A DNA stretch of 64,000 nucleotides from DASSUW01 sp963844205 (GCA_963844205.1 CAWJNK010000014.1:1364001-1428000); one strand, 5' to 3'; positions 44,377-53,202 are shown, counted from the stretch's first letter. Notes: generated from the letters alone by a model not told the origin. Made by a program: numbers and translations.

Positions 44377-46413
44377 ATGAGGCCGTACCGGTCACTGCGA
44401 GCGCTGTTCGTCGACGTTCCGCCCGCCTACGGACGGATCCTCGTGCGCGCGCTCGAGGAGGCCGGCTGGCGGCTGCGGGTCGAGCATGCGGACGGGACCG
44501 AGGAGCTGACGGCGGCGCTCCAGCGCCGCGGCTGGGGCGCCGTGCTGTACGGCGGCGACGGCCCGCGCGCCGTGCCGGCGCGCAAGGCGCTCGCGCTCGT
44601 CCGCCTCGCCGACCCGCACCTCCCGTTCCTCGCCGTCTCGCCGTACGTGCACGCCGGCGACCTCGCCGCGGTCGTCCGCGGCCTCGACGGCGCCGCCGCC
44701 GTCGTCCCGGATCCGGCCCAGCTCCCGCGCGCGCTCCGGCGCGCGCTCGACTCCACGCGGCTGCGCCGCCGCGTCGGCGGCGCGCACCGCTTCCTGCTCG
44801 CCCAGCAGGCGGTCACCGACCACGTGGCCGCGGGGCTCGAGCCCGACGAGCTGCTCTCGCGCGTGCTCGCCACGCTCGGCGAGACGCTGGGCTGGAGCTG
44901 CGGCGCCGTCTGGCGGCCGTCCAAGGACGGCAGCGAGCTTCGCTGCGCCGCGACCTGGCACGCCGCCACCGCCTCCCTGGAGGTCGCCGCGCTGGCCGAC
45001 GCCTCGAGCCGGACCGTCCTGGCCGCCGGACAGGGCCTGCCCGGGCGCGTGTGGGCATTCCGGCGCCCGTCGTGGGTGGCCGAGATCGGCGCCACCGAGC
45101 CTCGCGACGCCACCGCTCGCCGCGCCGGCCTGATGACCGCCATGGCGTTCCCGATCGCGATCGCCGACCACTGCGCAGGCGTCATCGAGTTCTTCTCGCA
45201 CGGGATCACCGAGCCCAACCTCGAGGTCTCGGCGATGTTCGCCACCGTCGGGGGCCAGCTCGCGCAGTACCTCGAGCGCCGCTCGGGCGCGGGGGTCGAC
45301 GGCGCCCGCCGCTGGCTCGACGCCACCGAGGCGCCGCTGCTGGCGCTCGACGCCGACGGCTGCGTGCTGCTCGCCAACCACAATGCCTGCGCGCTGGTGA
45401 GCCGCTCGGAGGACGAGCTGGTCGGCACCAAGTGGGTCGACGGCGCCGTCGCCGCCGCGGCCGCCGGCGGGCGCGCGACCGCCGAGCACGCGGTCGACGG
45501 CGACCGGCTCGTGCGCTGGCAGCTCACCCCGCTCTCGGAGGGCGACCGGGTGGTCGGCACGTGGGCGACGGGGACCGTGCGCGAGGCGCCGCCCGCTGAC
45601 TCGCTGGAGGCAAGGCTGGGCCGGGCCCTGGACGGCGACGAGCTGCGCCTGCACTACCAGCCGATCTTCAGGCTCGAGTCGGGCGAGCTCGTCGCCCTCG
45701 AGGCGCTGCTGCGCTGGGAGGACCCGGGCCACGGCATGATCCCGCCGGCCGAGTTCATCCCGGTCGCCGAGGAGAGCGGGCTGATCGACGCGCTCGGCGA
45801 CTGGGTGCTGGAGGCGGTCTGCGCCCAGCAGGTCGCATGGGCGGCCGCGGGCCTGCAGCCGGTCATCTCGTTCAACGTCTCGCCGGGCCAGCTCCGGCGC
45901 GGCGACTTCGTCGACCGCGTCCGCGAGCGGATCTCGGCGCCCGGCGTGGACCCGGCGCGGCTCACCGTCGAGCTCACGGAGTCCGCCACGCTCGACGACC
46001 CCGCGCTCGCCGAGGAGATGGTGCGCGAGCTGCACGGCCTCGGGCTACGGATCGCGCTCGACGACTTCGGAACCGGCTACTCGTCGCTCTCGCGGCTGGC
46101 CGAGCTGCCGGTGTCGGTGCTCAAGATCGACCGCGCGTTCCTGCGCGACGTCCCCGAGCGTCCGGAGGCCGCCGCGGTCGTGACCGCCATCCTCCAGCTC
46201 GCCCGCGCGCTCGGCCGCACTGCCGTCGCCGAGGGCGTCGAGACCGAGGCCCAGCGCGAGTTCCTGGTCCGCGAGGGCTGCCCGCTGGTGCAGGGCTTCC
46301 TGCTCGGCATGCCCGCCCCGGCCGACGCCACGGAGCAGCGCCTATCTTTGGAGGATGCGGATCGTGGCCGCGCTCCTGGCCTGCTTGTTCCTGGCGGCGT
46401 GCGGCGAGGATGA
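44377..46413 (+). CDS. Receiver-like-GAF-PAS-EAL c-di-GMP phosphodiesterase
   Basis: A 678-residue protein. The N-terminal ~125 residues have the shape of a receiver domain but lack its acidic residues. A GAF domain (~145-305), a PAS-like segment (~315-400) and an EAL domain (~415-660) follow. EALLRW is at 442, with SFNVSP, ELTES, LDDFGTG, LKIDRAFL and AEGVE intact, so it should hydrolyse c-di-GMP. There is no GGDEF. The EAL domain is a close paralogue of that in the preceding gene. No clear Shine-Dalgarno. The last 59 bases overlap the next gene. Confidence 0.9.
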   Translation: MRPYRSLRALFVDVPPAYGRILVRALEEAGWRLRVEHADGTEELTAALQRRGWGAVLYGGDGPRAVPARKALALVRLADPHLPFLAVSPYVHAGDLAAVVRGLDGAAAVVPDPAQLPRALRRALDSTRLRRRVGGAHRFLLAQQAVTDHVAAGLEPDELLSRVLATLGETLGWSCGAVWRPSKDGSELRCAATWHAATASLEVAALADASSRTVLAAGQGLPGRVWAFRRPSWVAEIGATEPRDATARRAGLMTAMAFPIAIADHCAGVIEFFSHGITEPNLEVSAMFATVGGQLAQYLERRSGAGVDGARRWLDATEAPLLALDADGCVLLANHNACALVSRSEDELVGTKWVDGAVAAAAAGGRATAEHAVDGDRLVRWQLTPLSEGDRVVGTWATGTVREAPPADSLEARLGRALDGDELRLHYQPIFRLESGELVALEALLRWEDPGHGMIPPAEFIPVAEESGLIDALGDWVLEAVCAQQVAWAAAGLQPVISFNVSPGQLRRGDFVDRVRERISAPGVDPARLTVELTESATLDDPALAEEMVRELHGLGLRIALDDFGTGYSSLSRLAELPVSVLKIDRAFLRDVPERPEAAAVVTAILQLARALGRTAVAEGVETEAQREFLVREGCPLVQGFLLGMPAPADATEQRLSLEDADRGRAPGLLVPGGVRRG

Positions 46414-46744
46414 CGAGCGGCCCGCGGCCGCATCGTCGCTGGCCGAGCTGACCGTCGCGGTCGACGCCGACGGCCGCGACTCCCGGCCGCCGCGCACGAC
46501 CACGGTGAGCTGCGACGCGCCGGAGGATTCGCGGGTGTGCCGCGCGGTGGCCACGATCGCGCGCAAGACCTTCGAGCCGACGCCGGGCAACGTGGCGTGC
46601 ACCGAGCTGTACGGCGGGCCGGAGACGGCGACGGTGAAGGGAACGCTGCGGGGTGAGCGGGTCGATGCGAAGTTCACGCGCGTGAACGGCTGCGAGATCG
46701 CACGCTGGCAGGACGCGGCCGCGCTCCTTGGCCGGCCCGGATGA
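46355..46744 (+). CDS. Lipoprotein, subtilisin-inhibitor (SSI)-like
   Basis: A 129-residue lipoprotein. The signal MRIVAALLACLFLAAC ends in the lipobox LAAC (Cys16). The C-terminal region CTELYGGPETATVKGTLRGE, followed by KFTRVNGCEIARW, resembles the Streptomyces subtilisin inhibitor family, with four further Cys that could form the two disulfides. It would be anchored outside the membrane and inhibit serine proteases. TATCTT (46343-46348) and a GGAG motif, both inside the upstream EAL gene, fix the ATG. It overlaps the next gene as ATGA. Confidence 0.72.
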   Translation: MRIVAALLACLFLAACGEDDERPAAASSLAELTVAVDADGRDSRPPRTTTVSCDAPEDSRVCRAVATIARKTFEPTPGNVACTELYGGPETATVKGTLRGERVDAKFTRVNGCEIARWQDAAALLGRPG

Positions 46745-47091
46745 GCACCTGGAAGGTGACGGTCCGCAACGGGCCGAAGGTCGAGCGCCAGGAGGCCGCG
46801 ACGCTCGGCGAGGCGCTCGACCTGCTCGAGGCCGAGACCCGGGTGGCCGCCACCACGGCGCGCCGCGGGACGGTCGACCTGAGGGTCCGGCGCTACGACC
46901 CCGCCGACCAGGTGGCGGCGCGGACCGAGCTCCGCGGCCCGGGCACGCGCGCGGGCTTCGACGTCCGCGGCGACGGGAGCGTGCAGGCCTGGACGGGCCG
47001 GGTCCGGCGGCGGCTGCTGGAGCCCGAGGGGCGCGAGACGCCGTTCGACGCGCTCCGCCGCGTGGTTCAGAGCACCAATGTCGAGCCGTAG
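46741..47091 (+). CDS. Hypothetical protein
   Basis: A 116-residue soluble, charged protein beginning MSTWKVTVRNGPKVERQEAA. The sequence suggests a mixed alpha/beta fold but no family is recognised. Its ATG overlaps the lipoprotein stop (ATGA), so it is translated from the same message. The 3' end overlaps the convergent metallohydrolase gene by 25 bases. Confidence 0.6.
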   Translation: MSTWKVTVRNGPKVERQEAATLGEALDLLEAETRVAATTARRGTVDLRVRRYDPADQVAARTELRGPGTRAGFDVRGDGSVQAWTGRVRRRLLEPEGRETPFDALRRVVQSTNVEP

Positions 47092-47756
47092 CGCCGCAGC
47101 CAGGCGGCGTGGTCGCGCCAGTCCGGCACGCGCGACTCGAGCAGACCCCAGAAGCGCGGCGAGTGGTCCATCACCTCGAGGTGGCAGACCTCGTGCTCGA
47201 CCACGTAGTCGAGCACCGGCTCGGGGGCGAGCAGGAGGCGCCAGTTGAACGACATCGCACCGGCGTGCGAGCACGAGCCCCAACGCGTGCGCTGGCCGCG
47301 AATGGTGAGCTTCGTGTAGGTCGTGCCGGCGCGGGCGACCGCGGCGTCGAGCCGCAGCGCGATCTCGGCGCGGGCCGCGCGGCGGTACCAGCGCTCGAGC
47401 GCGGCCTGCGCGGCCGGGCCGCCCGGCACGAGCCGCGCGTGGCCCGCGACATCCTCGTCGGCCGGCACCAGCAGCAAGTCGCCGCGCCGATGCACGCGCG
47501 TGCGCGCGGCTTCGGGGACAAGGCGGAGCTCGGCGCCCAGGTACGGCACCGTGCCGGGCGTCCGGACGACCTCGGCCGCGGCGCGCGCTAGCGCCCGGCG
47601 CCGGCGCTCGATCCACGGGGCGAGCTCGCGCACGGCCTCGTCCGCCGCCCGCAGCGGGGCGCGCCGCGGCAGCGTCACGCGCACCGCGCCGTCGTTCTCC
47701 ACGGTGATGCGCACGCGCCGCGCGCGCGGCGACCGCATCAGGGTGTACTCGCTCAC
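47067..47756 (-). CDS. YgjP-like metallohydrolase (DUF45)
   Basis: A 229-residue protein of the YgjP/WLM-type zinc metallopeptidase group. The zinc motif is HEVCHLEVMDHSPRFW (HExxH plus downstream His), preceded by RWGSCSHAGAMSFNWRLLLAP, both hallmarks of DUF45. In related bacteria it often sits with restriction systems; here it stands alone. Start uncertain: GTG 47756, chosen here, lies seven bases after CATCAT; ATG 47765 and ATG 47738 are alternatives. Confidence 0.82.
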   Translation of the reverse strand: MSEYTLMRSPRARRVRITVENDGAVRVTLPRRAPLRAADEAVRELAPWIERRRRALARAAAEVVRTPGTVPYLGAELRLVPEAARTRVHRRGDLLLVPADEDVAGHARLVPGGPAAQAALERWYRRAARAEIALRLDAAVARAGTTYTKLTIRGQRTRWGSCSHAGAMSFNWRLLLAPEPVLDYVVEHEVCHLEVMDHSPRFWGLLESRVPDWRDHAAWLRRYGSTLVL

Positions 47757-47775
47757 CGATGGCATGATGACCGCC

Positions 47776-48099
47776 ATGGCGGACTGGACCGTCGAGCTTC
47801 CCCCTGCGGTGCGCGAGCCGTACGAGGTCTTCATCAACGGCGTCCGGCAGGAGCGGGGCAGGGACTTCGAGGTCCGCGGCCGCACGCTGATCTTCGACCG
47901 CCCACTCGCGAAGGAGGGCCGCCTCGGCTTCTGGCGCTGGTTCTGGGGCGCGTGGGGGATCGGCACCTACCGCAAGGACGACCAGATCGACGTCGCCTGG
48001 CAGGTCGACGGCCGGCCCCGCGTCGCCCATGCGCTCGACATCAAGCCGCCGGAGGGCACCGCGCCGGCCCCGGCGGGCCGGCGCGGCACTCCGAGCTAG
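47776..48099 (+). CDS. Hypothetical protein
   Basis: A 107-residue protein beginning MADWTVELPPAVREPYEVFIN. The pattern PPAVREPYEVFINGVRQERGRDFEVRG looks like a small beta-rich domain. A tryptophan-rich segment (GFWRWFWGAWGIGTY) near residue 55 may touch a membrane. No family is recognised. CATGAT lies seven bases before the ATG, and the divergent gene starts only about 20 bases away. The stop overlaps the LVIVD gene's stop in CTAG (48096-48099). Confidence 0.6.
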   Translation: MADWTVELPPAVREPYEVFINGVRQERGRDFEVRGRTLIFDRPLAKEGRLGFWRWFWGAWGIGTYRKDDQIDVAWQVDGRPRVAHALDIKPPEGTAPAPAGRRGTPS

Positions 48100-49664
48100 T
48101 TGACCTGCAGGAAGCAGATGCCGGCAGTGCCGGGATCCGCCTTGAACCGCGTGGCCATGCGGGCTAGGAAGCGACGCTGCTTCGCCGACTGCCGCGGCGC
48201 AACGACTTCACGGCTGCTCGCGCGGGCCGAGCTCGCGCCCGGTGCGAATCGCAGGACGTCCACACCGCGGTTGCGGTCCGCCGTGTAGATGAAGCCGTTG
48301 TGCAGGTAGGAGGCCCAGACGATCGTGTCATCAGGCCGCCAGTACGCGAACTGCTGCGGGTTCGACGGGTCCGAGATGTCGAGGAACCGCGTGCCCTCGC
48401 CGTACCACGCGTACGTGACGACCGGCCCGTCGACGTCGAAGTAGTGGGCCGAGCAGAAGTTCGCGTTCGGGTCGTACGGTCCGCCGACCGGCCGCGAGCC
48501 CTCCTGACCCGCCGGACTCCACGAGCCGACGACGTTGAGCCGGAACGGGTTCGCGGACGTGGACCGCCACGCCTGGCCGTCGAAGCTGCCGGCGAGCGAC
48601 GCGATCGTGAACTTGCCGCGGTTCGCGCACGCCTCCGTGGCGGGCCCGAAGTCCTCCTCCGTGGCCAGCAGCAGCTCACCGGCGCGGTAGCGCGCATCGT
48701 TCTGCGGAGCGCTCTTCCCCACGGGCCGCCAGGCGTTGTGCTCGAAGCCGCCGGTGGCGTCGCCTGTGACCGACGCCGGCAGGCCGCCGCCACCGTACGG
48801 GATCGGGTCGAGCGGGGTCGCGACGCGGCTGCGGCCCTCGAGCGGATCGACGTGCCGCCCCTCGGTCCAGTAGCCGCGGGTGCCGCCGTCGCCGGACACC
48901 CAGGCGACGCCCATGGCGTCGACCTGGACATCGTGCGAGTACGCGGTGACGCCGTCACGGCGGAACAGGTCCACGGGGTCCATCGGATAGCCCTTGGGGT
49001 CGCGCGGGTCCCGCAGGTCGGTGACGATGATCGGCCGCCCGAACGCCCAGTTGCGCGGCGGGCCCTGCTGCGTGGTGGTCGCCGCCGGACCGCCCGTCCA
49101 CAGCCACTTGCAGCCGTTGATGCAGGTTGTGGTGTGGCCGGTCGGCAGCTGCTCGAAGCTCAGGATCCGCAGGTTCTCCGGATCCTTCGCGTCGATGATG
49201 TAGACGCCGGCGATGTTCGTGGCGCCGTTCGGGTCCGCCTCACCCGGCTCGCGATTGGTCGAGCCCGCGTAGGCGCGCGGGTCGCGCGAGAGCAGCGCGA
49301 GCTTGCGCTGCTGATCGACGTCCATGTCCTCGTTCTGCCAGAACGTGGACTGCGCCTTGCCCGGGCTGGCGACGGGGTTGACCTCCGGGTCGCCGGGAAG
49401 CCGCAGGTCCTCGGCCGTCACCTCGTCGAGCAGCTCCGGATGCGCCGGGTCGTCGAGCGAGTACGACTTGAGCCCGAAGCGGCCGGTGACCAGCATGACG
49501 TCCTGGCCGCCTCCCCGGGCGTACTCCAGGAAGTTGATCGCCGTGGCGTCCTTCGCCTCCGGCAGGTTGTCCATCAGCTGGACGTTCTTCGAGGCGCCTG
49601 ACGCCGGCGCAGCGAACAGCAGAAGCGCACCGAGTGCGCCCAGCACCAATCCCTTCCCCGTCAT
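48096..49664 (-). CDS. Secreted LVIVD-repeat beta-propeller protein
   Basis: A 522-residue exported protein. The signal peptide MTGKGLVLGALGALLLFAAPASG is followed by repeats typical of LVIVD proteins: VMLVTGRFGLKSYSLDDPAHPEL, YIIDAKDPENLRILS, FLDISDPSNPQQFAYW, GFIYTADRNRGVDVLRF. These fold as a surface beta-propeller; no enzymatic function is known. It ends in ICFLQVN. The ATG was chosen because GGGAGG lies four or five bases upstream. Monocistronic. Confidence 0.85.
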   Translation of the reverse strand: MTGKGLVLGALGALLLFAAPASGASKNVQLMDNLPEAKDATAINFLEYARGGGQDVMLVTGRFGLKSYSLDDPAHPELLDEVTAEDLRLPGDPEVNPVASPGKAQSTFWQNEDMDVDQQRKLALLSRDPRAYAGSTNREPGEADPNGATNIAGVYIIDAKDPENLRILSFEQLPTGHTTTCINGCKWLWTGGPAATTTQQGPPRNWAFGRPIIVTDLRDPRDPKGYPMDPVDLFRRDGVTAYSHDVQVDAMGVAWVSGDGGTRGYWTEGRHVDPLEGRSRVATPLDPIPYGGGGLPASVTGDATGGFEHNAWRPVGKSAPQNDARYRAGELLLATEEDFGPATEACANRGKFTIASLAGSFDGQAWRSTSANPFRLNVVGSWSPAGQEGSRPVGGPYDPNANFCSAHYFDVDGPVVTYAWYGEGTRFLDISDPSNPQQFAYWRPDDTIVWASYLHNGFIYTADRNRGVDVLRFAPGASSARASSREVVAPRQSAKQRRFLARMATRFKADPGTAGICFLQVN

Positions 49665-49713
49665 ATGGCCTCCCATCGAGACTGGGGATCGTTCGACGCG
49701 CGACGATATCGGA

Positions 49714-50616
49714 CTACGCGGGCACGGCGTCCCGCCAGGGCGTCATGCAGCGCAGGGCGCTGAGGATCGCGCGCGTGGCGGTGGAGCGGTTGAGTGTGTA
49801 GAAGTGGATCCCCGGCGCGCCCTTGGCCAGCAGGTCGGCGCACTGGAGCGTCGCGTAGGCGAGGCCGAAGTCGGCTACCGCGTCCGGCTGGTCGGCGCGC
49901 AGGCCGAGCTCGCGCATAACGTGGTCGGGAATCACGGCCCCACACATGCTCGTGAAGCGCCGGATCTGATCGAAGTTGGTGATCGGCATGATGCCGGGGA
50001 TGATCGGGACGTCGATGCCAATGTCCCGCGCCCGCCCCACGAACTCCCAGTAGTTCGCGTTGTCGAAGAACAGCTGGGTGATCAGGAAGCGCGCGCCGGC
50101 GTCGACCTTCTCCTTGCAGTAGCGCAGGTCGCTCTCGGCCGACTCGGCGTGGATGTGGACCTCGGGGAAGCAGGCGGCGCCGATCGCGAACTCGTACTCG
50201 TCGCGGATCAGCTCGATCAGCTCGCGCGAATAGGACAGGCCGCCTTCGGTGGCGGTCCACTCGGTCTCGCCGGGCGGCGGGTCCCCGCGGAGCGCGAGCA
50301 CGTTCCTGATGCCGGCGTCGCGCATGATGTCGAGCGTCGCGCGCAGCTCCTCGACGGTCGCGCCGACGCAGGTGAAGTGCGCCATCGCCTCGAGGCCGTG
50401 CATCGACTTGATCGAGGACACGATGTCGATCGTCTTGCGCTTCTGGGTGGTGCTGCCGCCGGCGCCGTAGGTGACCGACACGAACGTCGGCTCCATCCGT
50501 GACAGCTCGGCCAGGGCGCGGCCCAGGTTGCGCTCGCCCTCGTCGGTCCTGGGCGGGAAGAACTCGAACGAGAAGGAGGGCTCGCCCCCGTCGGCGAGGC
50601 GCTCATCGATCCGCAT
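49714..50616 (-). CDS. metF: 5,10-methylenetetrahydrofolate reductase
   Basis: A 300-residue FAD-dependent TIM-barrel enzyme that makes 5-methyl-THF for methionine synthesis. FSFEFFPPRTDEGERN carries the catalytic Glu; VSVTYGAGGS, LALRGDPP, FITQLFFDN-like LITQLFFDNANYW and PGIMPITNF are conserved. The ATG lies six bases after TAGACT (50623-50628, minus strand), partly inside the small hairpin at 50626. Monocistronic or weakly linked to the upstream lactamase-fold gene. Confidence 0.95.
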   Translation of the reverse strand: MRIDERLADGGEPSFSFEFFPPRTDEGERNLGRALAELSRMEPTFVSVTYGAGGSTTQKRKTIDIVSSIKSMHGLEAMAHFTCVGATVEELRATLDIMRDAGIRNVLALRGDPPPGETEWTATEGGLSYSRELIELIRDEYEFAIGAACFPEVHIHAESAESDLRYCKEKVDAGARFLITQLFFDNANYWEFVGRARDIGIDVPIIPGIMPITNFDQIRRFTSMCGAVIPDHVMRELGLRADQPDAVADFGLAYATLQCADLLAKGAPGIHFYTLNRSTATRAILSALRCMTPWRDAVPA

Positions 50617-50625
50617 GCTGGAAGT

Positions 50626-50643
50626 CTAGGGGCAGACCCCTAG
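50626..50643 (-). terminator. Small palindromic hairpin between lactamase-fold gene and metF
   Basis: CTAGGGG pairs with CCCCTAG over four bases. It contains the stop codon of the upstream gene and overlaps the metF -10, so readthrough and metF initiation may influence each other. Confidence 0.5.
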
Positions 50644-51620
50644 GCCCAGCGCTCGGGATCCTCGCCCGCGCGACGCGCGAGTCCCCGACGCTCCAGGTGG
50701 GTGAGCCAGCACCTCGTCTTGCTCAGCAGCCAGCCGGCCGTGACGTCCGTGAACCGGTCGCCGTACACACCGAGGGCGACCTCGTACGCCGTGTGCGGCC
50801 CGTCCGCGAGCGCCGCCTGGACCGCCTCGAGCCGCTGCATCACGAGCGCGCGGTTGGCCGCCACGTGGCCGCCGACGTCGGTGAACGGGCGGCCGTGCCC
50901 GGATAGGACCAGCCGGGCGTCGAGCTGCTCGACCTTGTCCAGTGAGTCGAGGAACTCGGCCACCGGGTCCGGCGTGTAGCCGTGGTCGAAGTACAGCGAC
51001 GGGCGTCCGAGGAGGTGATCGCCCGAGATCAGCAGGCGTCGCTCGGCCTGGTAGAGGCACAGATGCGACGGCGCGTGGCCGGGCGTCTCGATGACCCGCC
51101 ACTCGCCGAGATCGCTTCCGACCGTGTCGCCTTCGGCGAGCTTGCGGTCGACGCGGAGCCGGCCGGCCTGACCGGTGGCCTGAGTACGGCGGCGCTCGAT
51201 CCAGCGCTTGACGGATTCCGCCGGGACCCCGCTCTGGTGCGCGACGACCGCTCGGCGGGCGAGAGCCCGCTCCGGGTCGGCGGTGTTGTGCGCGTGGTCG
51301 TGGTGCATCCAGACCTGGCAGCCCGCGCGGTCGGCGATCGGCGGCGCCTGGCCGCAATGGTCGACATGCGCGTGGGTGCAGACGATCAGCCGCACGTGCT
51401 CGATCCGCAGGCCGGCTTGGTCGAGCGCGCGCTCGAGGTGCGCCATCGAGCCGGGCTCGTGCATGCCGGTGTCGACCAGGACGATGCCCGGGCCGGACGC
51501 GAGCGCCCAGGCGTTGCAGTGCGGCACGCCCGGCCACGGGAGCGGGAGCCGCAGCCGCCAGACGCCGGGCAGGACCTTCTCCCCCCGGCCGACCTCGCGG
51601 CTTCTCGTCGGCTTGCGCAC
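50640..51620 (-). CDS. Metallo-beta-lactamase fold hydrolase
   Basis: A 326-residue MBL-fold protein. The metal motif is CTHAHVDHCG (HxHxDH), followed by ETPGHAPSHLCLY, LISGDHLL and SGHGRPF, each giving later ligands. The C-terminal ~80 residues form a winged-helix-like tail, as in LACTB2/glyoxalase II-like relatives. It hydrolyses a thioester, lactone or phosphodiester; the substrate is unknown. I chose GTG 51620 because TACCGT (51629-51634) lies eight bases upstream; a GTG at 51662 would add 14 basic residues. Confidence 0.88.
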   Translation of the reverse strand: MRKPTRSREVGRGEKVLPGVWRLRLPLPWPGVPHCNAWALASGPGIVLVDTGMHEPGSMAHLERALDQAGLRIEHVRLIVCTHAHVDHCGQAPPIADRAGCQVWMHHDHAHNTADPERALARRAVVAHQSGVPAESVKRWIERRRTQATGQAGRLRVDRKLAEGDTVGSDLGEWRVIETPGHAPSHLCLYQAERRLLISGDHLLGRPSLYFDHGYTPDPVAEFLDSLDKVEQLDARLVLSGHGRPFTDVGGHVAANRALVMQRLEAVQAALADGPHTAYEVALGVYGDRFTDVTAGWLLSKTRCWLTHLERRGLARRAGEDPERWA

Positions 51621-51628
51621 GGCGGCGG

Positions 51629-51634
51629 ACGGTA
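51629..51634 (-). promoter_or_regulatory. -10 element TACCGT of the lactamase-fold gene
   Basis: Eight bases separate it from the GTG at 51620. It lies within the longer reading frame and so argues for the shorter protein. Confidence 0.5.
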
Positions 51635-51678
51635 ATCGAATGCGGCTTACTCGCACTCGCAAGCTCGTGCGAGCGCCT

Positions 51679-51684
51679 TAGCAT
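51679..51684 (+). promoter_or_regulatory. -10 element TAGCAT of the SnoaL-lactamase fusion gene
   Basis: Seven bases precede the ATG at 51692. The earlier in-frame ATG at 51683 lies inside this hexamer and cannot be the start of a transcript made from it. Confidence 0.5.
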
Positions 51685-51691
51685 GCTGGTC

Positions 51692-52864
51692 ATGGGGGTC
51701 GTCGACGACTACTTCGACGCAATCGCCCGGCGCGACGTCGAGGGCATGGCGGCGCTGTGGGCGCCGGACGGCACCGATCACATCGCCGGGCAGGTCGACG
51801 CCTTCGGCCCCAACGGAGTGCGCGAGTACTTCACCGACCTGTTCACGGCGTTTCCCGACTTCGCGCTGTCCGTGCGCTCGACGGTGACCGAGGGCGATCG
51901 GGCCGCCGTGCACTGGACGGCCACCGGCACGCACCTGGGGCCGCTGTGGGGCGTCGAGCCGACGGGCGCGCGGGTCGAGCTCGAAGGCATCGACCTCCTC
52001 CAGGTCCGCGACGGCCTGATCGTGCGCAACGACGCCACGGTGGACGCCCTGTCGGTCGCCCGCCAGCTCGGCCTCCTCCCGGCCGCCGCCTCGCAGGCCG
52101 AGCAGCGGTTGCACGCGGCGTTCAACGCAAAGACGCGGCTGGAGCGCCGGGCGGTGGCCAAGCGCGACCTCGAGCGCGTCGCCGACGGCGTCTGGCTGCT
52201 GCGCGGCGGCGTCCCGCGAACGATGAACGTCTACCTGCTCGAGGACGAGGGCGGCGGCGTGACGCTGTTCGACGCCGGCATCCGGTCGATGACCCACGCG
52301 GTGGCCGAGGCGGCCGCCCCGCTCGGCGGCATCAACCGGATCGTGCTCGGGCACGCCGACGCCGACCACCGCGGCACCGCCGCCGGCCTGCGGGTGCCGG
52401 TCTACTGCCATCCCGCCGACCGCGAGGCCGCAGGGAGCACCGACCCGCTGCGCAGCTACTTCCGGCTCGAGGCGCTGGGGATACCCGCGCGCTACGTCTA
52501 CCGCCGCCTGCTGAGCTTCTGGGACGGCGGCCCGGTGGAGATCGCCGGCACCGTCGAGGAGGGGGACGACGTGAGCGGCTTCCGCGTCGTGCACCTGCCC
52601 GGCCACGCGCCGGGGCTGATCGGCCTGTTCCGCGAGCGCGACCGGCTGGCTCTGACGTCCGACTGCTTCTACGTGATCGACCCCGAGACGTCCCGCAAGG
52701 TTCCGCCCGGGCCGCCGCACGAGGCGTTCAACGAGGACACCGAGCAGGCGCGGGCGTCGATGCGCAAGCTCGCGGCACTCGAGCCGTCGGCCGCCTGGCC
52801 CGGCCACGCCGACCCGCTGACCGCCGACGTGCGCTCGCAGCTCGAGCGCGCCGCCGCGTCCTGA
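51692..52864 (+). CDS. SnoaL-like domain fused to metallo-beta-lactamase fold
   Basis: A 390-residue two-domain protein. Residues ~1-125 form a SnoaL/NTF2-like cone (VVDDYFDAIARRDVEGMAALW, then AVHWTATGTHLGPLWG). Residues ~150-385 form an MBL hydrolase with VLGHADADHRGTAAG, HLPGHAPGLIGL and LTSDCFYVID. The HxHxDH metal motif is altered to HADADH, with Asp replacing the second His, which may change metal use. TAGCAT (51679-51684) sets the ATG. It runs into the next two genes with a one-base and then a four-base overlap. Confidence 0.85.
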   Translation: MGVVDDYFDAIARRDVEGMAALWAPDGTDHIAGQVDAFGPNGVREYFTDLFTAFPDFALSVRSTVTEGDRAAVHWTATGTHLGPLWGVEPTGARVELEGIDLLQVRDGLIVRNDATVDALSVARQLGLLPAAASQAEQRLHAAFNAKTRLERRAVAKRDLERVADGVWLLRGGVPRTMNVYLLEDEGGGVTLFDAGIRSMTHAVAEAAAPLGGINRIVLGHADADHRGTAAGLRVPVYCHPADREAAGSTDPLRSYFRLEALGIPARYVYRRLLSFWDGGPVEIAGTVEEGDDVSGFRVVHLPGHAPGLIGLFRERDRLALTSDCFYVIDPETSRKVPPGPPHEAFNEDTEQARASMRKLAALEPSAAWPGHADPLTADVRSQLERAAAS

Positions 52865-53202
52865 TGGCCCGCAAGAAGCTCAAGGCGCCGGGGGTGGAGT
52901 ACCGGTCGACCGATGGGGACGTGCTGGAGCTGCGCGGGTCGATGACGCCGGGGACGCGGCAGCAGTACCGCGACGCCCTCGGCGGCTCGCCGTTGTCGCA
53001 GGAGGACGCCTGGCACCGCGGGGTGGAGTTCCTGTTCGAGCGGCTGGCGGTGAGCTGGGCGGTCGCCGGCGTGGAGCCGATCACGCGCCAGAAGGAGCTG
53101 CTCGCCCGCTTCCGCATGGCGTCGCAGGCCGAGCGGAGCTGGATCCGCGACGTCCTGCGCGAGCATCTGGCCGAGCACTTCCCGGAGCTGCCGGCGCCGT
53201 GA
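52864..53202 (+). CDS. Hypothetical protein
   Basis: A 112-residue protein with a basic start (MARKKLKAPGVEYRSTDGD) and a helical remainder (YRDALGGSPLSQEDAWHRGVE, FLFERLAVSW). No family is recognised. It starts in the stop of the SnoaL-lactamase gene (TGATG), and its stop overlaps the aminopeptidase start as GTGA, so the three are an operon. Confidence 0.7.
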   Translation: MARKKLKAPGVEYRSTDGDVLELRGSMTPGTRQQYRDALGGSPLSQEDAWHRGVEFLFERLAVSWAVAGVEPITRQKELLARFRMASQAERSWIRDVLREHLAEHFPELPAP

